The notes: generated by a model not told the origin, from the letters alone. 64,000 nt of DNA from Thermoanaerobacterium aotearoense (GCF_009905255.1 NZ_CP047602.1:2157501-2221500), one strand, 5' to 3'; positions 8,717 to 17,649 are shown, numbered from the stretch's first letter. A program made the numbers and translations.

Positions 8717-8876
8717 TTATTGCCATACAACAGCTTTTTTAGCACAAGTTCCACATCTTGTACATTTTGCATAATCAATTTCTATTCTGCCACCTAAAGG
8801 CTCATCTTTGACGTAGTCAATGCATAACATGCAATTATTGATTTGCTGAGATTTGCCTGTACAGACTATTTTTCAT
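8717..8876 (-). pseudogene. small Fe-S (ferredoxin-like) protein with frameshift
   Basis: One frame encodes KIVCTGKSQQINNCMLC then DYVKDEPLGGRIEIDYAK, CTRCGTC and AKKAVVWQ, giving a cysteine set like an Fe-S binding protein. The natural start ATG at 8876 is out of frame by one base at a run of five A. Restoring one A would give MKKIVC.... Either the gene is frameshifted or translation begins at the internal ATG (MLCIDYV). It lies between the permease and the thioredoxin. Confidence 0.5.
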
Positions 8877-9025
8877 TTAAATTCTCTCCTTTACACATAA
8901 ATATATTACATTGTTTTCAACCTTTTTATATATTCCTTTATCTCATCTTTTTGCATTGAATGAGATAAAAAGTAAGCAATTAATTATTCCAGGAATATCA
9001 ACCAATAATCTTGTATCAAACCTGT

Positions 9026-10042
9026 TTATACAAAAATATATGAAAATGCATTAAATAAATATCCAATTAATATAATCCCTGTTGATACGATGAATACAAA
9101 GATTGCTAAAAGTTTAGACTTTACAACCTTGCTAAGCATAATCATAGAAGGAAGAGATAGAGCTGTTACCGCCATCATAAATGACAACACCGTCCCCACT
9201 CCTACTCCTTTTGCAAATAACGCTTCAGCTATCGGCAAAGTACCGAATATATCAGCATACATTGGAATACCAACTACAGTAACAAACAATACCGCAAATG
9301 GATTATTGCCTCCAACCACGTTTTCTATGATTGATTGAGGAACCCAATTATGAACGGTTGCCCCTATACCGACACCGATTAATACATATAACCACACTCT
9401 TTGGATAATATCCCTAACCTGTTCCTTTGAATAGAATATTCTCTCCTTACGGGTCATTTCAGGCACTTCTGCGTCAACATTTTCGATTTCTCTTACATAT
9501 CCTTCTACATAATTTTCAAGGCTCAATTTGTCAATCAAAGTCCCTCCGATAACCGCCAAAATCAAGCCTACAACAACATAGGCTATGGCAATTTTTGCAC
9601 CAAAGAATGACATTAACAATAGCAGTGATGCCAAATCCACAAGCGGAGAGGATATTAGAAACGAAAAGGTAACCCCCAAAGGCAATCCAGCCGATGTAAA
9701 GCCTATAAAAATCGGTATGCTGGAGCAACTGCAGAAAGGCGTTATCGTTCCAAGCAATGCCCCAAGTATATTCCCTTTAATACCTTTTATCCCTCCGAGA
9801 ATCTTCTTTGTCCTTTCTGGTGGGAAATAACTCTGGATATAGGATATAACAAATATCAAGACCGATAATAATATAAAAATCTTTATGGTATCATAAATAA
9901 AGAAATGGATGCTTGCACCAAGCCTGCCATTAACGGACAAGTGAAATGCCTTTTCTACAAGAAGCCTTACAAGTTCTGAAAGCCATGTCATTTTTAATAG
10001 TTGCTCATTTAACCAACCAAATATCAGAGCCAATATATTCAT
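9026..10042 (-). CDS. ArsP/YraQ-type permease (DUF318)
   Basis: 338 residues; start ATG at 10042 (MNILALIFGW) follows AAGGAGGTTG. About eight hydrophobic segments are visible. The motif TPFCSCSSIPIFIGF is the family signature (PFCSCSxxP) of the organoarsenical efflux permease ArsP and its relatives. A second GxxxP-rich half (VTVVGIPMYADIFGTLPIAEALF) mirrors it. Located in the inner membrane. The ArsR-type regulator ends 17 bases upstream and a small thioredoxin lies downstream, so export of trivalent arsenicals or another thiophilic compound is likely. Confidence 0.85.
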   Translation of the reverse strand: MNILALIFGWLNEQLLKMTWLSELVRLLVEKAFHLSVNGRLGASIHFFIYDTIKIFILLSVLIFVISYIQSYFPPERTKKILGGIKGIKGNILGALLGTITPFCSCSSIPIFIGFTSAGLPLGVTFSFLISSPLVDLASLLLLMSFFGAKIAIAYVVVGLILAVIGGTLIDKLSLENYVEGYVREIENVDAEVPEMTRKERIFYSKEQVRDIIQRVWLYVLIGVGIGATVHNWVPQSIIENVVGGNNPFAVLFVTVVGIPMYADIFGTLPIAEALFAKGVGVGTVLSFMMAVTALSLPSMIMLSKVVKSKLLAIFVFIVSTGIILIGYLFNAFSYIFV

Positions 10043-10058
10043 GTAAAAAACAACCTCC

Positions 10059-10400
10059 TTACCTTCTGCACGATTCAAGATATTTTTCAGCATGTTTACA
10101 CTTTTCAATATCGCTTTTGAGTACTGGATAATCGTTGATATTATCCACTATTTTCTCTAATATCCCTTTGTACACTTGCTCATTAAGATTTAAATCATAA
10201 AATATGAACTGTTCCTGCCTTTCATCTTTTACAAGACCTATATCCCTAAGTTTAGCAAGGTGTTTTGATATTTTTGGCTGTGACTCTCCTGTTATTCCAC
10301 ACATCTCACATACGCATAGTTTTTTGTGATATAACAGAATAAGTATCCTTAAACGTGTTTCATCAGACAATACCTTAAAAAAATCAGTTAATTTATTCAT
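10059..10400 (-). CDS. ArsR/SmtB family transcriptional repressor
   Basis: The start at 10400 (MNKLTDFFKVLSDETRLRIL) is preferred because GAAAGGAAG precedes it; a longer form from 10445 has no ribosome site. A winged helix follows, with the metal-sensing CVCEMC at the start of the recognition helix region, the ELCVCDL-like site of ArsR. GESQPKISKHLAKLR is the recognition helix. About 113 residues, the usual size. It is the first gene of the permease operon and should repress it until a thiophilic ligand binds the cysteines. Confidence 0.88.
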   Translation of the reverse strand: MNKLTDFFKVLSDETRLRILILLYHKKLCVCEMCGITGESQPKISKHLAKLRDIGLVKDERQEQFIFYDLNLNEQVYKGILEKIVDNINDYPVLKSDIEKCKHAEKYLESCRR

Positions 10401-10475
10401 AAAATCAATCTTCCTTTCGTAAAATTCTGGCTTTATATCAGACATACTTTATAAATTAAACAACTACGTTTTTTA

Positions 10476-10502
10476 ATTATACTTATATACTCATATAAGT
10501 AT
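10476..10502 (-). promoter_or_regulatory. ArsR operator overlapping the -10 region
   Basis: ATACTTATAT and ATATAAGTAT form a perfect 10-base inverted repeat with a 4-base spacer at 10479-10502. On the minus strand TATAAT (10481-10476) overlaps its downstream edge. Binding by the ArsR protein would block the promoter about 80 bases upstream of the start codon. Confidence 0.6.
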
Positions 10503-10604
10503 ATATACTCCTGTTTCTTATATCTGTCAATAGTCACTTCTGTATATGCTTTTTGCTTTGTAGCAACTCGGGTCTTTGACAGTTTAATAAACATCGGAAT
10601 CAGT

Positions 10605-10632
10605 AAAAGCCTTGAAAACAAGGCTTTTTTTA
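10605..10632 (+). terminator. hairpin inside left end of IS1634-type element
   Basis: AAAAGCCTTG-AAAA-CAAGGCTTTTTT, a perfect stem with T tract. Its place upstream of the transposase suggests protection against read-through from outside promoters. Confidence 0.7.
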
Positions 10633-10707
10633 TTAAAAAATAGTCAAATTTAGCCATGGAAATATTGCGTAATGTGCTATAATAAAAGAGATGGGAGGAA
10701 TTTCATT

Positions 10708-12339
10708 ATGAGATTATGTATATCACGGTCAAAAAATGCTGCATCCCTGTACGTAACAAAATCTATATACGAAAATGGAAGACGTTCTACAAAAGTTGTT
10801 GAAAAGCTTGGTACTTATGCTGAACTTAAAGAAAAACTTGGTGGACAGGATCCTATTGAATGGGCAAAAAAATATATAGAAGAACTTAACAAAAAAGAAA
10901 AAGAAGAAAACCGCGATATTATTGTGAAATACTCCCAATCCAAAGTGATTACAAAGGGTGAGCAACGCTCTTTTAATGGTGGTTATCTTTTTCTTCAAAA
11001 GATATACCATGAACTTAAACTCAATAAGCTTTGCGAGAAAATATCTTTGAAATACAAATTTACATTCGACTTAGACTCGGTGCTTTCAAGACTTATTTAT
11101 GCAAGAATTATTTATCCTTCTTCAAAACTTGCAACTTTTCAACTTTCTACTAAATTTATTGAACAACCTGATTTTGAACTTCAACATATATACAGGGCTC
11201 TTGAAGTAATTGCCAAGGAAGCTGATTTCATACAGTCTTACCTGTACAAAAACAGTCTTAAAATTTCCAAGAGAAATACAGGCGTACTGTATTATGATTG
11301 TACAAATTATTTCTTTGAAATAGAGCAAGAAGATGGATTAAAACAATATGGTGTTTCAAAAGAACATAGACCAAATCCTATCGTACAAATGGGGCTTTTT
11401 ATGGACGGAGATGGTGTTCCACTTGCTTTTGCTATTAACAAAGGGAATACCAATGAACAGTTGACTTTAAAACCTTTGGAAGAGAAAATTCTTTCTGACT
11501 TTAATCTCTCTAAATTTATTGTATGTACTGATGCAGGACTAGCATCCGATAGTAACAGGAAATTCAACATTAAAGGTGAACGGGCATTTATTACAACACA
11601 ATCTATTAAAAAACTGAAAACACACCTTAAGGAATGGGCTCTTGACCCAAATGGTTGGTCTTTAGTTGGTGACAGAAGAACATATAACATTGCTGAACTA
11701 GATGAGGACAAATATAAGGATAAGGTGTTCTATAAAGAACGCTGGATAAAAGAAAACGGATTAGAACAGAAACTTATCGTCACATATTCCATTAAATATC
11801 GAGATTATCAGAGAAATATACGAGATTCCCAGATAGAACGAGCACAAAAAGCAATTGATTCAAACCCTTGGAAAATAGAAAACCGTATCAACACCGAACT
11901 CATTGCAAAAGAAGCGCAATTTGTTGGTTTTTATGCAGTATGTACAAATCTTGAAGATGATGCTTCTTCAATTATCAATATAAATAGAAGGCGATGGGAA
12001 ATTGAAGAATGTTTCCGGATTATGGAAAGCGAATTTAAGGCCAGACCTGTATATTTAAGCCGTGATGATAGAATAATAGCTCATTTTACAACTTGTTTCA
12101 TTTCCTTGGTTATCTATAGACTCCTTGAAAAGAAATTGAACGGAAAATATACATATCATGAAATCATAGATGGATTAAGAGATATGAATTTCTTAGAAGT
12201 AAAAGGTGATGGTTATATACCTATTTACACAAGAACAGACTTTACAGATGATTTACACGAAGCATTCAGCTTCCGTACTGATTATCAAATTGTAAGTAAA
12301 AGCAAAATGAAAAAAATTTTAAAAAGTACAAAATCATAA
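10708..12339 (+). CDS. IS1634 family transposase
   Basis: 543 residues from ATG 10708 (MRLCISRSKN), which follows GGGAGGAATTTC. The DDE residues are seen in YYDCTNYFFE, FIVCTDAGLAS and RRRWEIEECFRIMESEF, and the opening matches the family (SLYVTKSIYENGRRSTKVVEKLG). The length is normal and no interruption is present, so the element may be active. TATAAT-like sequence lies about 30 bases upstream (GTGCTATAATAAAAG). Confidence 0.92.
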   Translation: MRLCISRSKNAASLYVTKSIYENGRRSTKVVEKLGTYAELKEKLGGQDPIEWAKKYIEELNKKEKEENRDIIVKYSQSKVITKGEQRSFNGGYLFLQKIYHELKLNKLCEKISLKYKFTFDLDSVLSRLIYARIIYPSSKLATFQLSTKFIEQPDFELQHIYRALEVIAKEADFIQSYLYKNSLKISKRNTGVLYYDCTNYFFEIEQEDGLKQYGVSKEHRPNPIVQMGLFMDGDGVPLAFAINKGNTNEQLTLKPLEEKILSDFNLSKFIVCTDAGLASDSNRKFNIKGERAFITTQSIKKLKTHLKEWALDPNGWSLVGDRRTYNIAELDEDKYKDKVFYKERWIKENGLEQKLIVTYSIKYRDYQRNIRDSQIERAQKAIDSNPWKIENRINTELIAKEAQFVGFYAVCTNLEDDASSIININRRRWEIEECFRIMESEFKARPVYLSRDDRIIAHFTTCFISLVIYRLLEKKLNGKYTYHEIIDGLRDMNFLEVKGDGYIPIYTRTDFTDDLHEAFSFRTDYQIVSKSKMKKILKSTKS

Positions 12340-12368
12340 ATACATTACTCACTTTTTAATAATAATAC

Positions 12369-12412
12369 AAAAGCTTGGGCCTCTTTATTTTCAACGGTTC
12401 TCAAGCTTTTTC
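12369..12412 (+). terminator. terminator after IS1634 transposase
   Basis: AAAAGCTTG and CAAGCTTTT pair across a 24-base loop and are followed by a T-rich run, just inside the right inverted repeat. Confidence 0.6.
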
Positions 12413-12520
12413 TTTTCTTCAACTGTCAAAGATGGGATTATAAGCTCAAAATTTTTTAATTGTCAAGGAAAATTTTTGTGTTATAATGTTAGCCATTTTT
12501 TTCTCCTCCTTTTTTTAAAA

Positions 12521-12694
12521 CTAGAAAAGGTACGCCTGCATTTGTTTGCGTACATTTTGGTTTTCTTTATGTCTATTGTAGGCTTTTTTGGAGCTTACAA
12601 TCTGTGTAACAGGACTTAATTCGCCCCAGTCTCCACGAATTGTTTTATAAATGTCAACCATACTTTTGTCGAATTTTAAAGTTTCTTTTTTCAT
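12521..12694 (-). CDS. hypothetical small protein
   Basis: 57 residues from ATG 12694 (MKKETLKFDKSMVDIYKTIRGDWGEL), ending KQMQAYLF. It is basic and helical, with no family I recognise. AAAGGAA lies 13 bases upstream of the chosen start. It lies between two insertion sequences and could be debris of a longer gene. Confidence 0.4.
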   Translation of the reverse strand: MKKETLKFDKSMVDIYKTIRGDWGELSPVTQIVSSKKAYNRHKENQNVRKQMQAYLF

Positions 12695-12819
12695 TTTTAT
12701 AATCATTCCTTTCGCTTCGCTCAAGGCACAAAACGTAATGAAATGTGCCGCTTAGAGCTAATTTTGTTCTATAATTATGTCATAGGGATATCAGTAAACT
12801 ACAAATCACGGGGAGGTGA

Positions 12820-12912
12820 GTGGGTTGCTACGTATGCGTAGTGACCGCATTTTTATATGTGTAGATTGTCTTTTCAAGCACAAATAAGTGTGCCACTGAG
12901 CACGCAACCTTA
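12820..12912 (+). ncRNA. candidate IS110 bridge-RNA region
   Basis: The non-coding stretch just upstream of the IS110-type transposase is bounded by GGGTTGC (12822-12828) and GCAACC (12904-12909), which can close a long stem over about 75 bases. IS110 elements are known to encode a bridge RNA in this position. Internal loops were not resolved, so this is an inference from position and pairing. Confidence 0.3.
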
Positions 12913-13008
12913 TCTTTGTTTAAACATTCTCGTTTAATGCTAGACAATCAGTCAATGCTGCCTATCCCTTTAATTTTTAGAACCTATCGGTTTAGAAAGT
13001 GGTTTCCT

Positions 13009-13701
13009 ATGGCTTTAAAAATTGTGTATAAAATCTGTTGTGGAATTGATGTTCACAAAACCTTTGTGGTTGCTAGCAACGCTTCCACCAACAAACAAGG
13101 TATTACCACCTACAAGAGCCATCGCTTTTCTACCTACACTAAAGGCCTGAAAGAGCTGTTACAATGGCTACTTGAATCTAATTGTAAAGATGTCTGTATG
13201 GAATGTACAGGCAAATACTGGATTCCAGTGTACAACGTCTTGGAAAAAGACTGTTCTATTGTACTTGCACATCCTAAGTATGTTAAGGCTATCCATTGTA
13301 AAAAAACTGACAAGAAAGATGCGAAATGGATTGCTGACCTGTTTAAGCATGATCTTGTTGCCGGTAGCTTTATGCCTCCTGCTGATATTCGCCAACCACG
13401 TGACCTTATGCGCTATCGTTACAAACTAACCTGCTTTATGTCCAGTGAGAAGAACCGCCTCCAAAATTGTCTCACGGTTTCTAACATTCAGTTGGAAAAC
13501 GTTGTTTCAGACACTTTTGGTAAAAGCTCTAAAAGAATTCTCGATAAGCTTCTTGAAAATCCTCTTGATACCTCTTTTGATATTGAACCTTTAATTCACA
13601 ACTCTATGAAAGGAAAAATTCCTGAATTAGAACTTGCCATTGTATTAAAGACACCTGATGAACACAAACTACAATATCAAAACATTCATAAAGCTGCTTA
13701 A
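13009..13701 (+). pseudogene. IS110 family transposase, truncated
   Basis: From ATG 13009 the frame runs 230 residues; the open frame begins at 12916 but shows no ribosome site for any start. It holds the N-terminal DEDD RuvC-like domain: CGIDVHKTFVVA, MECTGKYWIPVYN, HPKYVKAIHCKKTDKKDAKW. The normal family length is about 400 residues. Here the frame ends at KTPDEHKLQYQNIHKAA and the C-terminal Tnp domain with the catalytic serine is missing. A short continuation (LEIAINHIKFSKFGS) in another frame suggests internal deletion. Inactive. Confidence 0.8.
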
Positions 13702-13855
13702 AGTCTTGCACTATACTTGGAAATAGCTATTAACCATATTAAGTTTTCAAAGTTCGGCTCTTAATTGAGTTTATTTGCTATACCCTTTTTTACAACATAA
13801 AAAATTTTAAATTTCTTTCTAAAACCTATTGACTTTTACTAGCTGGTCTTTTTTT

Positions 13856-13888
13856 AATATTGGGATTAATATTTTAAATCCCAATATT
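13856..13888. repeat. palindrome at uridine phosphorylase stop
   Basis: AATATTGGGATT and AATCCCAATATT form a 12-base perfect inverted repeat. On the minus strand it follows the stop codon but is trailed by A rather than T, so it is a weak terminator at best; it may act as a 3' stabilising hairpin. Confidence 0.5.
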
Positions 13889-14627
13889 ATCTGTTTAAAC
13901 GCACAATCGCTTCAAGGGCAGTAAGTATTTCTCTTTCTTCGCCTAAAACCATCGCATCTTTTCCATCTACATATTCGTTGATGCCTTCTTTAAGATTACC
14001 CTCATAAGCGACGACAACATTAAGTATCGATGCAGTCTTAATCCCTCTAAGCCTGCCGATTACAAACAATGGTGCGCTTTCCATATCAGCAGCTAAAACA
14101 CCTTTAGTCGACCAAAACCTATCTATTTCATCTTCCTTATCAGTATAAAAACTGTCATGGCTTCTTATTATCCCACAGTGATAAGTAGCTCCAAGGCTTT
14201 TTGCGCTTTCTATAATATTCTCCAGCAAATAATTATCAGGTACAGCAGGATAACTTTTTTCAATATATGTGGCAGAGGTTCCTTCATCTCTTACAGCTCC
14301 TAAAGCCATAACTAAATCTCCTAATTTAATATTAGGCTGAAGTGCACCGCAGCTTCCTATACGTATCATAGCTTTTACTCCTAGATTTTTCAACTCTTCA
14401 ACAGCTATACCAAGCGATGGCCCTCCTATACCTGTGGAAGTTACAAGAATCTTCACACCTTTATAAAAACCCGAAACCGTTTTAAATTCCCTGTTATATG
14501 CCACATCCTTAGTATTTTCGAGGAACTCCTTAACCCTTTCTACTCTCTTTGGATCACCTGGAAGTATTGCATAATCTGCGCTTTCATCTATACCAAACCT
14601 TATATGCGGTTGAATTTCATATACCAT
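13887..14627 (-). CDS. udp: uridine phosphorylase-type nucleoside phosphorylase
   Basis: 246 residues. Motifs in order: LPGDPKRVERV (phosphate loop), TSTGIGGPSLGIAVEEL, MIRIGSCGALQ, and AADMESAPLFVIG, whose Met-Glu contacts the ribose. This is the NP-I family, closest by eye to uridine phosphorylases, cleaving uridine with phosphate to uracil and ribose-1-phosphate in the cytoplasm. Purine-specific hexameric enzymes are an alternative. The start ATG is preceded by GAGGGGAAGATAAATT. The Crp/Fnr-type regulator lies just upstream in the same direction. Confidence 0.82.
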   Translation of the reverse strand: MVYEIQPHIRFGIDESADYAILPGDPKRVERVKEFLENTKDVAYNREFKTVSGFYKGVKILVTSTGIGGPSLGIAVEELKNLGVKAMIRIGSCGALQPNIKLGDLVMALGAVRDEGTSATYIEKSYPAVPDNYLLENIIESAKSLGATYHCGIIRSHDSFYTDKEDEIDRFWSTKGVLAADMESAPLFVIGRLRGIKTASILNVVVAYEGNLKEGINEYVDGKDAMVLGEEREILTALEAIVRLNR

Positions 14628-14669
14628 AATTTATCTTCCCCTCCCTCAGTATAATTTGCTACATCTTAA

Positions 14670-15368
14670 TCATTCAAACCTACTTTTCTTTTCTTCTTTT
14701 ATTAGTTCATCCATATCTTTTATTATTATGCATGTATTATTTACATCTATGATATTCTTTTCTTTGAGAAACTGCAATATGCGATTTATGCTTCTTTGGG
14801 TAACTGCAAATTTTTCGCTTAATTGTTTCTTTTCTATATTGACTATGATATTTTTCTTATAATTCGGATTTTTATATCCAACGCTTATTAGATAATTACA
14901 TACTCTATTCTTTAATGAATATAATGTATCCTCACCAGCTTTTTTTGATAGATTATAAAATTGTTTACACAATGTGTGCATTACATAATTATTGATATTT
15001 TTATCTATCTCAATCCATTTCAAAAAATATTCTCGTTTTAAGCGTAGAATTTTTACTGGGCTTAAAGCTTGAACAGAACAGATATAAGGTTTTTTATCAA
15101 ATATCTCTAACTCTCCTATATAATACCCTCGTGTATAAACTGCCTGCGAATACTTTTTACCATTTTCTGCGACTATATATACATCTACTGAGCCACTTAC
15201 GATTATATAAAAATAATCATACACTTCACCTTGATTGCATATTACAGTCCCCTTTGCATAATCCTTTATTTCCCACTGTTTTAATATTTCATATGGACAG
15301 TCTTTTAAAATTTTAAAAATTTCAGCGTTCTTTTCAATAATATCAATGATATTATGTATTGTCATCAT
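14670..15368 (-). CDS. Crp/Fnr family transcriptional regulator
   Basis: 232 residues: a cyclic-nucleotide-binding-type beta roll (about 15-125, with KGTVICNQGEVYDYFYIIVSGSVDVYI, family PRL-like region) and a C-terminal winged helix (about 150-225) with LSEKFAVTQRSINRILQFLKEK as the recognition helix. No N-terminal cysteine cluster is seen, so it is not an Fe-S Fnr. GGAGTTAGATA precedes ATG ATG. Being 42 bases upstream of udp in the same direction, it may be co-transcribed with it. Confidence 0.85.
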   Translation of the reverse strand: MMTIHNIIDIIEKNAEIFKILKDCPYEILKQWEIKDYAKGTVICNQGEVYDYFYIIVSGSVDVYIVAENGKKYSQAVYTRGYYIGELEIFDKKPYICSVQALSPVKILRLKREYFLKWIEIDKNINNYVMHTLCKQFYNLSKKAGEDTLYSLKNRVCNYLISVGYKNPNYKKNIIVNIEKKQLSEKFAVTQRSINRILQFLKEKNIIDVNNTCIIIKDMDELIKEEKKSRFE

Positions 15369-15587
15369 TATCTAACTCCATTAATATATAATAGAACATT
15401 TTAAATACAAATACAAAGGACATATGTCCTAAATTCAAAATATACATACCCTAACTTTTAATTTTAAATATATTTTTTAAGAAAAATGTCTTAAACGTAT
15501 AAATTACTCAAGAAACTTATCTATAATACTCATTATTTAACAAATATGAACTTGTGTCAATAGAGTAGCCACAAAAAGTTTAATTTT

Positions 15588-15660
15588 TTATGCCATTAGA
15601 AGAGCAGTTTCATAAATCTCTTGTGGTGTCTTGTAATTAATAGCATTATAAATTGCATTT
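15588..15660 (-). pseudogene. IS transposase C-terminal scrap
   Basis: The minus strand encodes AIYNAINYKTPQEIYETALL and ends MA-stop. NYKTPQEIY is the usual end of IS3/IS30-type integrase-fold transposases. Only about 24 codons remain, abutting the truncated acetyltransferase. Confidence 0.55.
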
Positions 15661-15682
15661 GTCAAGTGAAAAATACTCCAAA
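15654..15682 (+). repeat. 29-bp copy of an IS21 terminus
   Basis: The 29 bases are identical to 45843-45871, which contain the left end (TGTCAAGTGAAAAATACTCC) of the IS21-family element later in the window plus 6 bases of flank. Here it marks the break in the acetyltransferase pseudogene. Confidence 0.7.
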
Positions 15683-16112
15683 CTTACAGGTTTCTACATT
15701 GTTGTTCTGGGTCTCAAACATAATACCCAGCATATTATTTTCCTTAGCCCAACCTATTGCTGCATTCATTAGTTTTTGCCCAATCTTTTTTCTCCTAAAC
15801 TTGCTTTTAACCCTGATATCCTCGATATAAGCATACTTGTTCCAATTCCTTCGTAATATGATTTGACCTGCAACCTCCTCATCCATATATGCCAGAAATA
15901 CCGTTTTATCATGGTTGTCAATATACTCTTCATAGTTTATACCATCATTTGGATAATGCTTTTCATATGAGAAAGGCAATTCATTTGATAATATAAGTAA
16001 TGTCGCCATTAAAGATTTCTAACTCAAGTCCGGCATACACCATAAATTTACTATCACAAACATTGATGTCTTTAAAATTATCTCTGTTGATTTTCTTAAT
16101 TTCAAAGTTCAT
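15662..16112 (-). pseudogene. streptothricin-acetyltransferase-like GNAT, frameshifted and truncated
   Basis: The gene starts at ATG 16112 after AAGGGGTAAATATATA and reads MNFEIKKINRDNFKDIN to GDITYIIK, then meets TGA. The remainder is in another frame (ELPFSYEKHYPNDGINYEEY, QIILRRNWNKYAYIEDIRVKS, MFETQNNNVETCKF). Together they resemble Sat-type streptothricin acetyltransferases. The last 30 or so residues are replaced by IS-derived sequence (GVFFT). One frameshift near 15980 and a 3' truncation make it inactive. Confidence 0.75.
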
Positions 16113-16133
16113 TATATATTTACCCCTTACATA

Positions 16134-17249
16134 TTATTTCAACTTAATCCAATGTATCCGTCTATCCTTTCTAAATCCTGCTTTTAATGCCAGGTTCATA
16201 GACTTTACATTATCTTCTTCAATATGTACAAATGGCAGTTCGCCAAGTTCCAGAAGCCTCTTTATCATTGCAACAGTTACATCCATGCCATATCCTTTCC
16301 TTCTGTAATCTTCCAATACATTCAAAAAACCTATGGCTCCATCATCATGTGTAATCGCCCATGCCACCAACTTTTCATTTTCATAGATGCCAAGACCAAT
16401 GCCATTTTTTATCCTATCTTCAATATATTCAATTGTTATATACTCTTTATACTTGGAGTTCTCGAATATATATGGAGCATCTGCAATTGATAAGTCAACA
16501 ATATGTGATTTTACGGTCGGCAGTGGTACATTAGAATCATAGACTAGTTTCATACTGGTCAGTCGTGACTTTATTTCCCTATTTTTCACAATATGTGGGA
16601 GCATCCAGTCCTCAAGTACTGCAAAGCATTTGTCATCTCCATCCAATCCCTCAATCAGTTGAAGGAACTCTCCATTGGATTTGCTGCTGATGTAAACCCA
16701 ATCTTCATCGCTTTTCCCTCTTACAAGTACAGAATCCCCAACTGTATCAAATGTTTGTACAGAGTAGTTTTTAATAAAGTTAATGATATTTATATTCCTT
16801 GTTTTGTCTTTTTCAAGCAACCTCAATGTCTTGCTACTCAAATGTTGTAATACTTTCCACTGAAGTCGTGGCTGTATTTCTGCATAGGTAAGATTATTTG
16901 GCATCACTTTCAAAAGCCTTACTTCGCATATCTCACTATCTGGCAAATAACCCATTTCGTTTACTTTTGAATAAAACAATCTCCCGAATGTAGTTATTTC
17001 ACCTATGGTAACAGAGTAGTCACATACGGGCTCAATCTCGTAATTTACCGCACCTGTTTCCTCAAACAACTCCCTTGAAGCAGTTACATTAATATTTTCA
17101 TTCTCTTCCCTGTGCCCGCCAGGTATTTCCCATGTGTTCCTGTCCTTATGCCTTACAAATATCCATTTGCCTTTATAAGCAGCACATATAACTGCAAAAT
17201 TAAACTGTTCATCGCTTATCTCGCCTAAATTGTAAAACTTTATTTTCAT
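16134..17249 (-). CDS. Nudix hydrolase fused to GNAT acetyltransferase
   Basis: 371 residues. The N-terminal domain (about 1-145) has a perfect Nudix box: GGHREENENINVTASREL followed by FEETGA. It would hydrolyse a nucleoside diphosphate-linked substrate. The C-terminal domain (about 235-371) is a GNAT with GFLNVLEDYRRKGYGMDVT for acetyl-CoA binding and VHIEEDNVKSMNLALKAGF. A linker of about 90 residues joins them. The fusion is intact and its start is plain. Neighbours are acetyltransferase pseudogenes, so a small-molecule detoxification role is possible; the substrate is unknown. Confidence 0.85.
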   Translation of the reverse strand: MKIKFYNLGEISDEQFNFAVICAAYKGKWIFVRHKDRNTWEIPGGHREENENINVTASRELFEETGAVNYEIEPVCDYSVTIGEITTFGRLFYSKVNEMGYLPDSEICEVRLLKVMPNNLTYAEIQPRLQWKVLQHLSSKTLRLLEKDKTRNINIINFIKNYSVQTFDTVGDSVLVRGKSDEDWVYISSKSNGEFLQLIEGLDGDDKCFAVLEDWMLPHIVKNREIKSRLTSMKLVYDSNVPLPTVKSHIVDLSIADAPYIFENSKYKEYITIEYIEDRIKNGIGLGIYENEKLVAWAITHDDGAIGFLNVLEDYRRKGYGMDVTVAMIKRLLELGELPFVHIEEDNVKSMNLALKAGFRKDRRIHWIKLK

Positions 17250-17389
17250 AATTATGCTCCAATTTTATTTTAGTTTTTCTTAATACAATGCTTTCACTAT
17301 TTTCGATAAATTCATTCTATTTTTCAAGTATAACACAATACTTTTTGCTTATCATTCTACTTCTCAACTTCTTTTATATAGTTTAGTGA

Positions 17390-17565
17390 ATTAAAATTGA
17401 TTGACTCCAGATCTCTTGACCCTGCTGCACTCTTGCCTTTCATCTATCCACTTATTGTTGTTGGAGCAATACCATGATTTCTTGCAACTATTGAAATATT
17501 GCCTGTTTTTCAGCTTCCTTTAAAATTTGTTGCTTTAATTCCTCTGAATTAGCTTTACCTTTCAT
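17390..17565 (-). pseudogene. IS3-family OrfA remnant
   Basis: The frame MKGKANSEELKQQILKEAEK begins at 17565 after AAGGGGAGTTCTAAG, shifts frame, then continues ISIVARNHGIAPTTISG, a TAG stop, and MKGKSAAGSRDLESINFN. This is a helix-turn-helix OrfA with one frameshift and one nonsense codon. OrfB is absent. Confidence 0.65.
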
Positions 17566-17649
17566 CTTAGAACTCCCCTTAAACTTGTTGTTTTTATTCT
17601 ACATAAAAGTTCGTAGATTGTCCAAAATGATTAAGGGGCTTAAGAGATT

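Larger units (their letters stand above)
10573..12432 (+). mobile_element. IS1634-family (IS4 superfamily) insertion sequence
   Basis: Terminal inverted repeats TCTTTGACAGTT (10573-10584) and AACTGTCAAAGA (12421-12432) bound a 1.86-kb unit holding one intact transposase. Terminator-like hairpins lie just inside both ends. No clear target duplication could be read. It sits upstream of arsR without disrupting it. Confidence 0.8.

Noticed and set aside
10433..10657. 74-codon minus frame across the IS1634 left end and arsR promoter
   Set aside because: It spans the transposon terminus and the operator; no start signal.
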